A stretch of DNA of 64,000 nt, taken from the NCBI RefSeq assembly GCF_040581485.1, contig NC_090129.1, positions 1,226,501-1,290,500 of the forward strand, in the 5' to 3' direction. Positions 52,381 to 63,724 of this stretch are shown in pieces. The notes under the pieces are model-generated. The model was not told the DNA's origin and did not search any database. It saw only the letters and a list, made by a program, of their open reading frames with translations. Origin of the DNA: Linepithema humile (taxonomy: Eukaryota; Arthropoda; Insecta; Hymenoptera; Formicidae). Positions within the stretch are counted from its first letter, which is position 1; every line of letters starts with the position of its first letter. The position numbers were made by a program, and so were the translations under genes.

Positions 52381-52538
52381 GGCTCCCGGCTCTCGAGCCA
52401 CAACACAAGTAAGAAGCGTCACGCGCCTGTGTGCGCTCGGCCGTTCGGCTATAGAGAGAGAGCGGACGTTTCTGTCTTGCTACCATCGAGCCGACGTAAA
52501 CACATAGCGGACGGCAAATGCTCAGAAACAAGCGCTTT

Positions 52539-52991
52539 TAATCGAGTAAGGCGAGTGCCTAGCAGATTCGAAGTCCCGTATACGAGACTTGATTTTCGCA
52601 TTTTTTTTTTCTTTTTTCCACATTTGTTTCTAACAGTGTAAATTAGTTAATAATGTTTTTTTGGCTAAAAAATATTATGTTGTATATTAATAATATATTT
52701 GCATATGTTAAACTAATAACTAATTATTTTAAAAAGAATACTGATTTGTGTGCTATAATAAATAGAAAAATGAAGTCATTTTACAACATACATATTGCAA
52801 CAAAGTGCAATTTAACATATGCAATTATTGTTAATAAATATAAAATAATATTTTTTAGCCAAAAGTATTATCTAATAATTCACTTGATGGTATAGTGCTA
52901 GAAACAAATATCGAAAAAGAAAAAAAATGTTACAAAAGCAGTTTTCAAACACAAGATTTTCAATATTCCTGTCACTCGCCTTACCCGATTA
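52539..52991. mobile_element. Foldback element with a second inverted repeat inside
   Basis: Outer ends: TAATCGAGTAAGGCGAGTG (52539-52557) and CACTCGCCTTACCCGATTA (52973-52991) are inverted copies with one mismatch. Further in, the T-rich tract plus TTTGTTTCTA pairs with TAGAAACAAA. A second pair, TTTTTTGGCTAAAAAATATT (52656-52675) and its complement at about 52848-52867, is nested, so one element probably sits in the loop of another. An open frame of 80 aa inside is AT-rich noise. Confidence 0.75.
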
Positions 52992-53375
52992 GCTACGCTT
53001 GCTTCTTAACATTTATCTCTATCGAAAGATTACACACCTGGAAAATTTTTAACTATTTATTTTAAATTACTGCATATTAGCAAGAGTTACTGTATTGTGG
53101 AGATTAGTGGAGGAACGGTAACATACAATGTAGTCAAATACATCTTACAAATGCAGTCAAATAGATCAAAGATTTATTGCACTCTTGTTAGCATGTTAAA
53201 GTATGTGTAGCGTATTATTAGTTCATTAGTAATTTTAAGTGTTTATAATAGTGGTCTTCCACACCACCTTTGAGGTTCCACTAACTAGGCGCGTTCGATT
53301 TTTTTTAAGTGGACCGTTGCCTGGAGCCCTATCGTACCACTTTTTTAAAATTAAAATTCAAGATAAAAGTAATTT

Positions 53376-54311
53376 TTATTGTTTTGATGTTGATGGACCA
53401 TCATCTGCAATATGTAACGTTATATTACTTTTTATTTTCCCAGGACTACTGGCGTACAGTGTCTTTGCCGACATCAAAGACAAATGCCTCTTATTAATGT
53501 TCATATTTAGCACTGTTTCCTCACATGATTTTAATACTGATTTTAAAACACAAAGAGCGTTAACATTGGTGACCGAAAGTTTGTTGCGTTTTTTGGTTTT
53601 TAAATCAGATAAAACTGAAAACATCCTTTCAGGATCTGCATTAGAATTAGGCAGTGTTTGAATAGCATTCACCAAAGATTTCATATTAAGATATTATATA
53701 GTGTTGTTACTTCGTAAAATTTTTTTCCACATATCATCAAAATTTAAGTTAGAAAAATTTATTTTGTCTGTCTCAGTAAAATCTTCATGTAACCATTCTT
53801 CCCGCAAACCGTTTTCGTCAAATCCTAGTTTTGACAATAAAAGAAACATCGCGTTACCCAGCAAACACAAAGTAACAGTAACATAACATAAATGTTACAA
53901 TTTTCCACTCAACAACATAATTGTTACGTACAAGGCATGTTATATCGCAGTTACATTGTTAAGTGAGAAATTATAACATTGACGTTATGTTACTGTTAGC
54001 TTGTGTTTACTGGGTAAATGATATTTCTCTATCATTATCTGATAAAGCTACATTTGCTTCTAAAACTGTTAATGTGGACAAAAATTTGTCATTAATTGGT
54101 AATCTTTTATTAATTTCTTCAGCAGCGGTGACGTAAAATTATAAACCATTTTCTCGTATATTTGTAATTATATTACATTTGTAATTGTACATCGTGTCTG
54201 TAGGTACTTTTTTTATAAATTCATCGAGATATTCCTCGCATTCGGATCCCAAATTTATTTCTTGTAAAGGTTTTTGATTCTCTTTTTGAGAAAATTCAAT
54301 ATTATTACATA
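53376..54311 (-). pseudogene. hAT transposase remnant, C-terminal part
   Basis: Read leftward, the last 100 residues hold the hAT dimerisation block (AIQTLPNSNADPERMFSVLS, LSVTNVNALCVLKSVLKS). Upstream pieces in the same order read LPINDKFLSTLTVLEANVAL, FNAMFLLLSKLGFDENGL and NLNFDDMWKKI. Stops near 53696 and 54142 and an inserted MITE at 53857-54014 show it is inactive. The N-terminal half and zinc finger are not present. It is ZBED/hAT-like; the exact subfamily cannot be told. Confidence 0.8.
53857..54014. mobile_element. 158-bp MITE inside the hAT remnant, TA target duplication
   Basis: Ends CCCAGCAAACACAAAGTAAC and its near reverse complement, with TA on each side (53855-53856 and 54015-54016). 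Removing the element and one TA rejoins the transposase frame across the site (EIS/FNAM), which fixes the boundary. TA targets point to the Tc1/mariner group. Confidence 0.85.
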
Positions 54312-54551
54312 CGCGTTCGCTCTAACACCTATGTGTCGTGCTTTTCTTTCTTTTCTTTAAAAAACGTAGCTGAGCCGCGTGCACCGACCGCCGGCATTCA
54401 TTCTATTAATTATTATATCATATAAAGAGGCTTAATTTAATAAAAAATAAAAATTTGTATTGAAATGTTTAATTATACGAATATGAGAATTGTTTGCTTC
54501 CGTAACAAAAATACACGCTTGTCTTGATTAATTATTGATTCATTTATGATT

Positions 54552-54797
54552 GCGTAATTAAAAACTTATTTAATATAAGCAAAATTAGTAATAATGGAAC
54601 AAGATAAGTCGCTAGAACATACTGTCTCCAATAAATGTTCAAATATAAGATTTATTCGAAAATATGTATAATATATGTATAATATGTATAATATATAATC
54701 TTATATTTGAACATTTATTGGAGACAGTATGTTCTAGCGACTTATCCTGTTCCATTATTACTACTTTTGCTTATAATAAAGAAGTTATTAATTACGC
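54552..54797. mobile_element. 246-bp foldback element
   Basis: Arms of about 110 bp are near-perfect inverted copies (left GCGTAATTAAAAACTTATTT; right ends TTATTAATTACGC). They include the identical block GTCGCTAGAACATACTGTCT and its complement. The centre is ATATGTATA repeats. It lies just before the right edge of the composite insertion. Confidence 0.82.
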
Positions 54798-54813
54798 ATT
54801 CCTGTCCCCGTGT

Positions 54814-55089
54814 GTACATAATTGAGAACTACATGACATCAATAGCACATGTAACAATGTAATGAGAATTTAATTCTTTTATTCCTTCCTCCACTCTTTT
54901 ACTCTCAACTAATAAAAACCTATCTTCAACGAAATAGCAACTCATCAGCACTCCGCTGCATATGCAGCGAAGTCTATAACAAAATTTAGTTGCATTTTGC
55001 ATATTCTGCCCCATTGATTTGAATAATTTTACGTAGTTCTTTTACCAAAATATCCAGAAAGACTTTTCGTTCTTCCCGATTCTTTGTCG
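54814..55089 (+). promoter_or_regulatory. Proximal promoter and leader of lipase E
   Basis: Only about 275 bases of lipase-derived upstream sequence remain between the transposon block and the start codon. They hold the CTCAACTAATAAAAA word (54905-54919) and the conserved leader. The next-upstream promoter copy is displaced to 46390-46937. Confidence 0.55.
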
Positions 55090-58000
55090 ATGATGCAGCC
55101 AACGGCGATTGCATATTTCTTGTCGCTTTGCGGATTCCTCGGTGCAGCGACGGTTAACGTAACATTCGACAACTTGCAAAAACTCATGTCAACTGCGCTG
55201 AATAATATCCAGAATAATGTCGATGTCAATCTCAACACGGTAAGCAAATGTTCTGTTTCCTAAAATAATTAAAATCTTCATTAATTTATTGTTCGTTTAA
55301 TATTTGATACTAAAAGTAGAAAAATGAGAGACTTTACAACCATTGCAGCTTTTCAAATATTAAAAATTGACTCGATATTAATTAATCATAATTTTAATAT
55401 TTGTTTTAGTGTAATATTCACATTTATATCTTTTATTTTGTAAAATTAATTCATAGATTAGTTTTTAATTTTTTTGGAACTGATGTAATATCCATACAAT
55501 ATAATTACTGTTGTTTTCTAAAACAATTTTTAATATCCTGCAAAAGAATATTCAGATGTATTGCAATTTTTAGAAATAAAGTTCTGAAAATGATGTATAT
55601 ACTAAAAGAATCCATACACAATCAATCATGTTACGTAACAATTTGTTGTACAATATAGTATAAGTACGAAGTGTACAAATTTTCAGCACCATTCACGGTC
55701 AACACGTATTGTTGCGCAATATAACTAATAGCGAACTTATTTTTTAATAGATATTTATCGATTTTTTTTTCTAGTTGGAGCTGATCAGAAAAGCAGGTTA
55801 TCCTGCAGACGCTCATGTTGTATTGACGGAGGACGGTTATCTCTTAACAATACATCGTATTCCAGGTGGTGAAAATTCTCCAGTCGTGTTTCTGCAACAC
55901 TGCCTTTTGTGCAGCTCCGCAATATGGGTCATAATCGGCAAAGGAAAAGCACTGCGTATGATTTCTTAATTAATCTGCAAATAGTATCTCGAAATCCGTC
56001 ATTGACTGTGCTATTATCGGAAAAATATTAAATTATAAAATTACAAAAAAAAACTGCAAGAGAAACTGTGTGTCTGTCACCCTTACTTAACAAATTTTGT
56101 ATGCAACAATGTAATGCTTCCTCAAAAGCGCCTCAGAATTTTTGTTTAACTTATCCGACAAAAGCAAAATAGTTTTATTCATATGTTATTCACATTTTAA
56201 TCTGCATAACATATATATTAATATACAAACATGTTAAAATGCTATTAAAATCTATAAGAAATAAATGAATCTTATAAGAAAAAATATATGCAAACGACAT
56301 TCTGTCTGCACAGCTTACAAATTGGCCGATCAAGGATATGACGTTTGGTTGGGCAACTTCCGTGGTAACACCTACTCGAGGGCGCACATTTCTCTGTCGC
56401 CCTCGCCGTCAAACGCGAAATTTTGGGATTTCAGGTATTGACACCGAAAAGAAATAAAATTAACAGCGCATGAAAAATAATGTGAAACTGCAACAAATAT
56501 TTAATTTAATTTAGTATCAAGAGCATAATGACTTTACGACAATCTAATTATATATTCTGTCGAATAAAATTCCGAAAGCTTTGATGAAATGGGCACGTAC
56601 GATCTACCCGCGATGATCTCATATGTTACAAATCTGACATCGAAACCAGTGCATACGTACATCGGTTATTCGATGGGTACGACCACTTTTTACGTGATGG
56701 CAGTAAAACGCCCGGAAGTCGCTAAAATGGTCAGAATGATGATCAGCCTCGCGCCTGCAGCCTTTGTAGGAAATTTGTCTGGCGGGTTGCGATTGATCAT
56801 TCCTTTTGCAAACTCCATCGCGGTAAGTTTATTAGCTTGATAGCTTTCGATAAATTTTAACGACAGATTCTTTGATGATCACAATTTCAATGACAATAAT
56901 CTGAAAAGTAAAATCACAGTGATTTGCACTATACAAATTTATATCCGTTAGTTTAAGATGTTCTTAAAATCATTGTACTTATCTTCATCTTTGTACTTAT
57001 GCGGAAAAAGTCCGCTAGAAACTTGCACAATTAAAGTAGCAGTTAGCTCGCATGACGTGAAAAGAGATAAAAGATTTTTCGTTGTAGGCAATCTTGCGTT
57101 CCTTAGGCAAAAATGAACTCTTGCCAAAGAACAGTGTACTGCTGTATCCGGTGAGAGTGGGATGCAACGTCGATCTCTTTACACAACAGATCTGCGGTAT
57201 CATAGCATTACTGTTCGACGGCTTCGACGATGAACAGTTAAATTATGTAAGTATTTCGTTAATGCCGAGAATGTAATGCAGTTTTAATCGTCGTTTCAGT
57301 CATTATTCATGTCATTAAACTTTAAGATAGTATTTCATACTATTTATGCTCCCTAGACTTTATTGCCCATGATCTTGGCTCACTTTCCATCCGGTACTTC
57401 AATCAAAACCGTGTTGCATTTCGTTCAGGGAATAAAGTCGGGCAAGTTTTGCGAATACGATTACGGACAAGAAAAAAATATGCAGATCTACAATGCGACA
57501 ATACCACCCGATTACGATTTATCGCGTATCACAGTGCCGATCGCGCTGATGTATGGTACTAACGACTTAATTACTCCTGAAAAAGTAAGTAGTGCAATTA
57601 GCTAATTAAATTGTGGACACAAATCTGCATTAACTATGAATAATAATAATCCCATGGATAATAAGAGTAATATGCTAAAAAAAATAATAATAAACAATAT
57701 TAGTAAAAAATCAAGAACTAAATATATTTTTTCAGAGACAGTGATTAACCAATCTAAGATAAAATGCCATTCTTGCTTTCTTTTGTACAGCTCTTTATAC
57801 TTTGCTGAATTTAACTTCTTCATTTTAATTTTTTTAATAACTTCCTTCATTTCGTTGATTTCCATTTTTCTGTTATTGAAGATTTCTGCTATTGAAGAGA
57901 TACACGACATGCAGGTTTAACGTTGCATTGTATTAAGTGTCATATGTAAATTAAATCTTAAATACTTTTTCAAGGACGTGGAGAAACTTCGTAACTCGCT

Positions 58001-58130
58001 GACCAATATAGTGGAATATTACAGAGTGCCGTATCCAAAATTCAATCATTTGGACTTCTTGTTGGCCAAAGACGCACCTACGCTGGTGTTTGAAAAAGTG
58101 CTAGAAATCATAAAAAACAAAGTGAATTAG
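55090..58130 (+). CDS. Lipase E: acid lipase (lipase 3-like)
   Basis: Intact, 412 aa. Exons: 55090-55239, 55775-55955, 56314-56434, 56579-56822, 57088-57246, 57357-57584, 57975-58130. Signal peptide MMQPTAIAYFLSLCGFLGA. The oxyanion loop is LQHCLLCSSAIW, the nucleophile elbow GYSMG, the acid is in GTNDL and the base in FNHLDF. Exon 3 carries two extra codons (SLSPSPSNAKFWDF). Exon 4 ends in SIA where the others end in SIE or an equivalent acid. Exons 2-4 are closest to gene F. The catalytic-acid loop has lost the usual Trp (NDL for NDW), as in A (SDSF). Confidence 0.88.
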
Positions 58131-58782
58131 TAATAACAAATTATAAAATTGTAAATTTTAGCCGAAAAATTGTAATTTTCGACGAAAAATAGTTTAATTT
58201 ACAATATTTTTAACCCAAAATACGGTCGCCTTAAAATATCTAATACGTGCGTTTAAGTGATTGTTTTTACCATTATCACAATAAAACCGGCGATATAAGC
58301 AAAGTGTAAAACCTAATATTAATCTAATATCTTCCTATATTAGAAAACCAACAAGTTTGTGTCGAAGTAAAACATCGCATTGTTGAATGTTCAGTGGTTT
58401 TTATGTAGTTGCGCTATAAAAAGCTGCAAATTTTCTTTTAACGTTTTCTAATTATTAATCATGTGATACTAAACATATTTCAAGATACATACAATAACAA
58501 AAGAAATGTTAGTTACTGCTCCACCAAACAAGACCTTATCATTTAACTGTGAAATGTTGCTACAAAGGTCGCAATTCGCGATTTTTCTAAAATGATAAAC
58601 ACACGCATAAAAATTATATACCAATTTCATTTTTAATTTTTGCTTTTAAGTTGGATATTTTTCTTAAAAAAGAAATCAATCTCAAATGTTTCATTTTCAC
58701 AGAAATTCTTAAAAAGTTAACAAGGAACGTGAAAAGGAGATAAGTTCATAAAATGCAAACATTAAAAACAAAATAAAATATT

Positions 58783-59212
58783 TAAATTTCCAAAAATATA
58801 AACCACTAAAGCCAGAGCTAGTTTGACGTGTTCAAATTGTTTATTTACTTGTTAAATACAAACGTTTCAGCCATAGTTTTCGGCCTTCTTCTCAGTGTAC
58901 AGAAAATGATTACAATAGTTTCTTTAACGCCAACATCACAGAATTGTTTTAAACAAAAAAAAACGAATCTAGTTTTTTCCGTTTCGCACAGAGATTGGAA
59001 CATTCTTCATAAGACCTAAGTTCAAGGTAGTCATCTATCAGAAGTCATTCAGAATAAATAAGTTTCATTCATAAAACTTATTATAAGACTTATTTATGCT
59101 GAATGACTTCTGATAGATGACAACTTTTATCTTAATACTTGTAAAAAATGTTTCAATTTGCGTGCAAAAAAAAAAAGAACTATTTATCAGTGGCTTATAT
59201 TTTTTGAAATTT
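58783..59212. mobile_element. Second copy of the B-C spacer MITE
   Basis: Same ends, same internal hairpin (arms with TCTATCAGAAGTCATTCAG) and the same position relative to the next gene as 37460-37872. It therefore arrived by duplication of the array block rather than by a new insertion. Confidence 0.75.
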
Positions 59213-59384
59213 GATTAGTGTATAATACAAGAATCTATTACATAATGTTTATGATTTATTGTTTTCGAAATGAAATATGTTTATTACTGCCAAATGGAAA
59301 TAAAATATGTGAATTTTGCACCGTAATTAAACGCACATATATTTAAATAGTATTTTACTTCAAGTTTAATTGTAGTTTGAAATA

Positions 59385-60341
59385 CAGGGTGTCCCAGACT
59401 TACCGTATACGGCAGATTCCTGAAATCATTTGGAGACGAAAATCTTAATATCAAAATGTCGAGGCTACTATAGTATTTGAATGAGAAAGGCTTAAAGTTT
59501 ACCAATCTGCTTGTCAGAATTTCGCGCTCAAGGTCATCGCATCTCGAATGGACCCTTGCACAACACTTTATTCAATACGTTTTATTCACTTTACTCAGCT
59601 CTTATTCACTTTATTTACTTTATTTACATTGTTCGCAATACTGACAAATTTACTAACGATAATAATTTCCAAATTGTATTAAAACACGATGCACGTCAAA
59701 CTGTCAAAGCAGTCGTGCCATTGACAAATGACGTTTCTCATGTCATGAGAGAAAATCAATACTATCGGTACGAAGTATGATCTGCTATATAAAGTGTTGT
59801 GCAAGGGTCCTTTCGAGATGCGATGTTTCTGAGCGCGCGAAATTCTGACAAGCTGATTGGTAAACTTGTCAGAATTTTGCGCGCTCAAGGACATCACATC
59901 TCGAAAGTACTCTTGCACAACACTTTATATAGCAGATCATACTTCGTACCGATAGTATTGATTTTCTCTCATGACATGAGAAACGTCATTTGTCAATGGC
60001 ACGACTGCTTTGACAGTTCGACGCGCATCGTGTTTTAATACAATTTAGAAATTATTATCGTTAGTAAATTCGTCAGTATTGCGAACAATGTAAATAAAGT
60101 GAATAAAGTGAATAAGAGCTGAGTGAAGTGAATAAAACGTATTGAATAGAGTGTTGTGCAAGGGTCCATTCGAGATGCGATGTCCCTGAGCGCGAAATTC
60201 TGACAAGTTGATTGGTAAACTTTAAGCCTTTTCCATTCAACTATCGTAGTAGCCTCGACATTTTGGTATTAAGATTTTCGTCTCCAAATGACCTCAGGAA
60301 TCTGCCATTAACGAGTGATACGGTAAGTCTGGGACACCCTG
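59385..60341. mobile_element. 957-bp palindromic dimer of the CAGGGTG element
   Basis: Ends CAGGGTGTCCCAGACTTACC and its reverse complement. The halves are inverted copies of each other, meeting near 59863 (TTCTGACAAGCTGATTGGTA). The paralogous site before gene C reads TTTGAAATATATTCCATG without the element. Here it is TTTGAAATA, element, then AATATTC, which fits insertion at TA with a later change in one copy. No transposase frame. Confidence 0.85.
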
Positions 60342-60622
60342 AATATTCTACATGTAAATGCTTTAGTACCATATAATTAAAATCTTGGTCACCTCAATAG
60401 CATGTTTTGTTCTTTACCTCACACTTCTTTTCCTTTTTTACTCAACTCTCCCCTGCCGCAAGTCTTCAACGGCATTCATTGGCACTCCGTTTCGCAAGTG
60501 ATAAAGTCTAGTAAAATTTAATTGCTTTTGCGAATTCCTTCCTATTAATTTCAATAATTTTACACAGTTCTTTTATCAGAATACCCCGAAAGACTTTGCG
60601 ACCTTCGCTGAATCCTTTGTCA

Positions 60623-63600
60623 ATGATGCAGCCAACAGCGATCGTATATTTCTTGTCGCTCTGCGGATTCCTCGGTGCGGCGACAGTAAATGTGACATTC
60701 GACAACTTGCAAAAACTCTTGTCGACTGCACTGAATGATATCCAGAATAACGTCGACGCCAATCTCAACACGGTAAGCAAAAGTTCTGTCTCCTGAGAAA
60801 ATTAAAATCTTCCTTAATTTAATGTCCGTTTAATCTTTGATGTTGCGGATAGAAAAATGTGAGATTTTACAACTATTGTCGTTTTTCAAAAGTTAAAAAA
60901 TTACTCGATATTAATCACAGTTTTAATATTTGATTTAGTATAATATTCATATTTATATTTTTTGTTTTTTAGAATTAATTCAATAATTTATTATTAATTT
61001 TTTTGGAATTGATGTAAATATCACCATATAAAATAATTGTTGTTATTTTCAAGAACAATTTTTAACATCGTGCAAAAAAAATTGAGATGTTTTGCAATTT
61101 TCAGAAATAAAGTTCTGAAAATAATGTACTTACTAAAGGGATCCATTCATAATCGATCATGTTGCGTAACAATTTGTTGTGCCACATACGTACGAAGTGT
61201 ACAAATTCTCAATCAGCACGATTCACGGTCAAAATGTATTGTTGCACAATAGGACTAATAGCGAAATTATTCTTTAATAAGTATTTACCAATCCTTTTTC
61301 CAGTTGGAGCTGATCAGAAGGGCAGGTTATCCTGCAGAAGCTCATGTTGTATTGACGGAGGACGGCTATCTCTTAACGATACATCGTATTCCAGGTGGTA
61401 AAAATTCTCCAGTCGTGTTTCTGCAACACTGCCTTTTGTGCAGCTCCGCAATCTGGATCATAATCGGCAAGGAAAAAGCACTACGTATGATTTCTTAATT
61501 AATCTGCAAATAGTATCTCGAGATCCGTCATTGACTGTGCTAATATCGAAAAAACATTGAGTTATAAAATTACAAAAAAAGACAACGGCAAGAGAATCTG
61601 TGTGTCTGTTACTCTTACTTCACAAATTTTGTATGTAACAATGTACTGCTTTCTCAAAAGCGCCTCAGAACTTTTGTTTAACTTATCCGACAAAAGTAAA
61701 ATGGTTTTATCCATATGTTATTAACATTTTAATCTGCATAACATATATACAGGGTGTCCCAGACTTACCGTATCACCCGTTAATGGCAGATTCCTGAAGT
61801 CATTTGGAGACGAAAATCTTAATACCAAAATGTCAAGGCTACTATAGTATTTGAATAACAAAGGCTTAAAATTTACCAAACAGCTTGTCAGAATTTTGCG
61901 CGCTCAGGGACATCGTATCTCGAAAGGATCCTAGCACAATACTTTATGTAGCAGATCATACTTCGTATCTATAGTATTGATTTTCTCTCATGACATGAGA
62001 AACGTCATTTGTCAATGGCACGACTGCTTTGACAGTTCGACGCGCATCGCGTTTTAATACAATTTAGAAATTATGATCGTTAGTAAATTCGTTAGTATTG
62101 CGAACAATGTAAATAAAGTGAACAAAGTGAATAAGAGCTGAGTGAAGTGAATAAAACGTATTGAATAAAGTGTTGTGCAAGGGTCCTTTCGAGATGCGAT
62201 GTCCATGAGCGCGCGAAATTCTGACAAGCTGTTAATAAACTTTAAGCCTTTCCCATTCAAATACCATAGTAGCCTCGACATTTTGGTATTAAGATTTTCG
62301 TCTCTAAATAACCTCAGGAATCTGCCATTAACGGGTGATACGGTAAGTCTGGGACACCCTGTATTAATATACGAAGATGTTAAAATGCTATTAAAATCTA
62401 TTAGAAATAAATGAATCTTATAAGAAAAAATATATGCAAACGACATTCTGTCTGCACACCAGCTTACAAATTGGCCGATCAAGGATATGACGTTTGGTTG
62501 GGCAACTTCCGCGGGAACACTTACTCGAAGACGCACATTTCTCTATCGCCGTCGAACCCGAAATTCTGGAATTTCAGGTATTGACACCGAAAAGAGATAA
62601 AATTAACAGGGCGTGGAAAATAATGTGTAGTTGAACGAATATTTAATTCGATTTAGTATTAAGCGCATAATGACTTTATAACGATCTAATTATATAATAT
62701 TCTGTCGAATCGAATTCAAATAGCTATGACAAAATGGGCACGTACGATCTTCCCGCGATGATCTCATATGTCACGAATCTGACATCGAAACCAGTGCATA
62801 CGTACATTGGTTATTCGATAGGTACAACCACTTTCTACGTGATGGCAATAAAACGCCCAGAATTCGCCAAAATGGTCAGAGTGATGATCAGCCTCGCGCC
62901 TGTAGCCTTTGTAGGAAATATGACAAGCTTGTTGCGATTGTTTGCTCCTTATACAAGCTCCATCGAGGTAAGCTAATTAGCTTGCTCCAGTTTTCGATAA
63001 AAGTATAGATGTTGGATGACCATAATTTCAATGACAATAATCTAAAAAATAAGATCAGAGTAATTTGCACTACATAAATTTATATCCGTTAGTTTATGAT
63101 GTTCTCAAATTATTGTACTTATCTTCATTTTTGTACTTATGCAGAAAGAGTCCGCTAGAAACTTGCTCAATTAATGTAGCAGTTAGCTCGCATGACATGA
63201 AAAGAGATAAAATATTTTCCATTGTAGGCAATCTTGCGATTCTTAGGCATAAATGAATTCTTGCCAAAGAACAGTGTATTGCTGTATCTGGCGAGAGTGG
63301 GATGCAACGTCGATCTCTTTACGCAACAGATCTGCGGTATCATAACTTTCCTGCTCAAGGGCTTCGACGAGGAACAGTTCGATTATGTAAGTATTCCGTA
63401 AGTGTCGATAATGTAACGCAGTTTCAATCGTCGTTTCAATCAATATTTGTGTCATGAAGCTTCGCGATTGTATTTCATAGTGTTTATGCTATCTAGCTAT
63501 TATTACCTATGCTCTTGGCTCACTTTCCGTCCGGCACTTCAGTAAAAACCATGGCGCATTTCCTTCAAGGAGTAAACTCGAACAAGTTTCGCACATACGA

Positions 63601-63724
63601 TTACGGTCGAGAAAAAAATATGCAGATCTACAATGCGACAATACCGCCCGATTACGATTTATCGCGTATCACAGTGCCGATCGCACTGATTCATAGCGAT
63701 AACGACTGGATCGTTAATAAAAAA
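60623..63724 (+). CDS. Lipase F: acid lipase (lipase 3-like), last exon beyond the window
   Basis: Six of seven exons are present and open: 60623-60772, 61304-61484, 62463-62577, 62724-62967, 63228-63386, 63497-63724 (359 codons). The His exon lies past 64000. Signal peptide MMQPTAIVYFLSLCGFLGA, oxyanion loop LQHCLLCSSAIW, acid in SDNDW. The nucleophile elbow is GYSIG, the only Ile in the array. The usual FDEMGTYD reads YDKMGTYD, and the exon 3 end is FWNFR. Intron 2 carries a 612-bp MITE. Its promoter lacks the TAATAAAA-like word. These changes make it the member most likely to be weakly expressed or altered in activity. Confidence 0.82.
61750..62361. mobile_element. 612-bp CAGGGTG MITE in intron 2 of lipase F
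   Basis: Starts CAGGGTGTCCCAGACTTACC and ends in the reverse complement. TA stands on both sides (61748-61749 and 62362-62363). The same intron in gene E reads ACATATATATTAATATAC with one TA and no element, giving a clean empty site. Middle sequence is unique rather than palindromic, with no convincing transposase frame. Confidence 0.92.

Larger units (their letters stand above)
46938..54813. mobile_element. About 7.9 kb of composite transposon DNA inserted upstream of lipase E
   Basis: Upstream of gene B the words AAATGCTTCAGTATTACATA and ATAATTGAGAAC are contiguous. Upstream of E the same sequence is split: ...AAATGCTTCCGTAC ends at 46937 and GTACATAATTGAGAAC resumes at 54814. GTAC at both edges may be the target duplication. 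Inside are a P-like transposase relic, a hAT relic and several MITEs, so the block grew by nested insertions. Confidence 0.75.
58131..60622. other. E-F intergenic spacer
   Basis: The unit 3' flank to about 58750, the MITE shared with the B-C spacer (58783-59212), a 957-bp palindromic CAGGGTG element (59385-60341) and the gene F leader. Compared with gene C, the F leader lacks about 15 bases that include AACTAATTAAAAG. No gene is seen. Confidence 0.65.

Noticed and set aside
47250..54380. LTR retrotransposon suggested by the direct repeats
   Set aside because: The repeats are short and imperfect, and no gag, reverse transcriptase or integrase sequence lies between them.
59511..62536. Frames of 70-160 aa in the CAGGGTG elements as transposases
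   Set aside because: They mirror the inverted arms, differ between copies, and show no DDE-type motifs; one runs into antisense of lipase exon 3.
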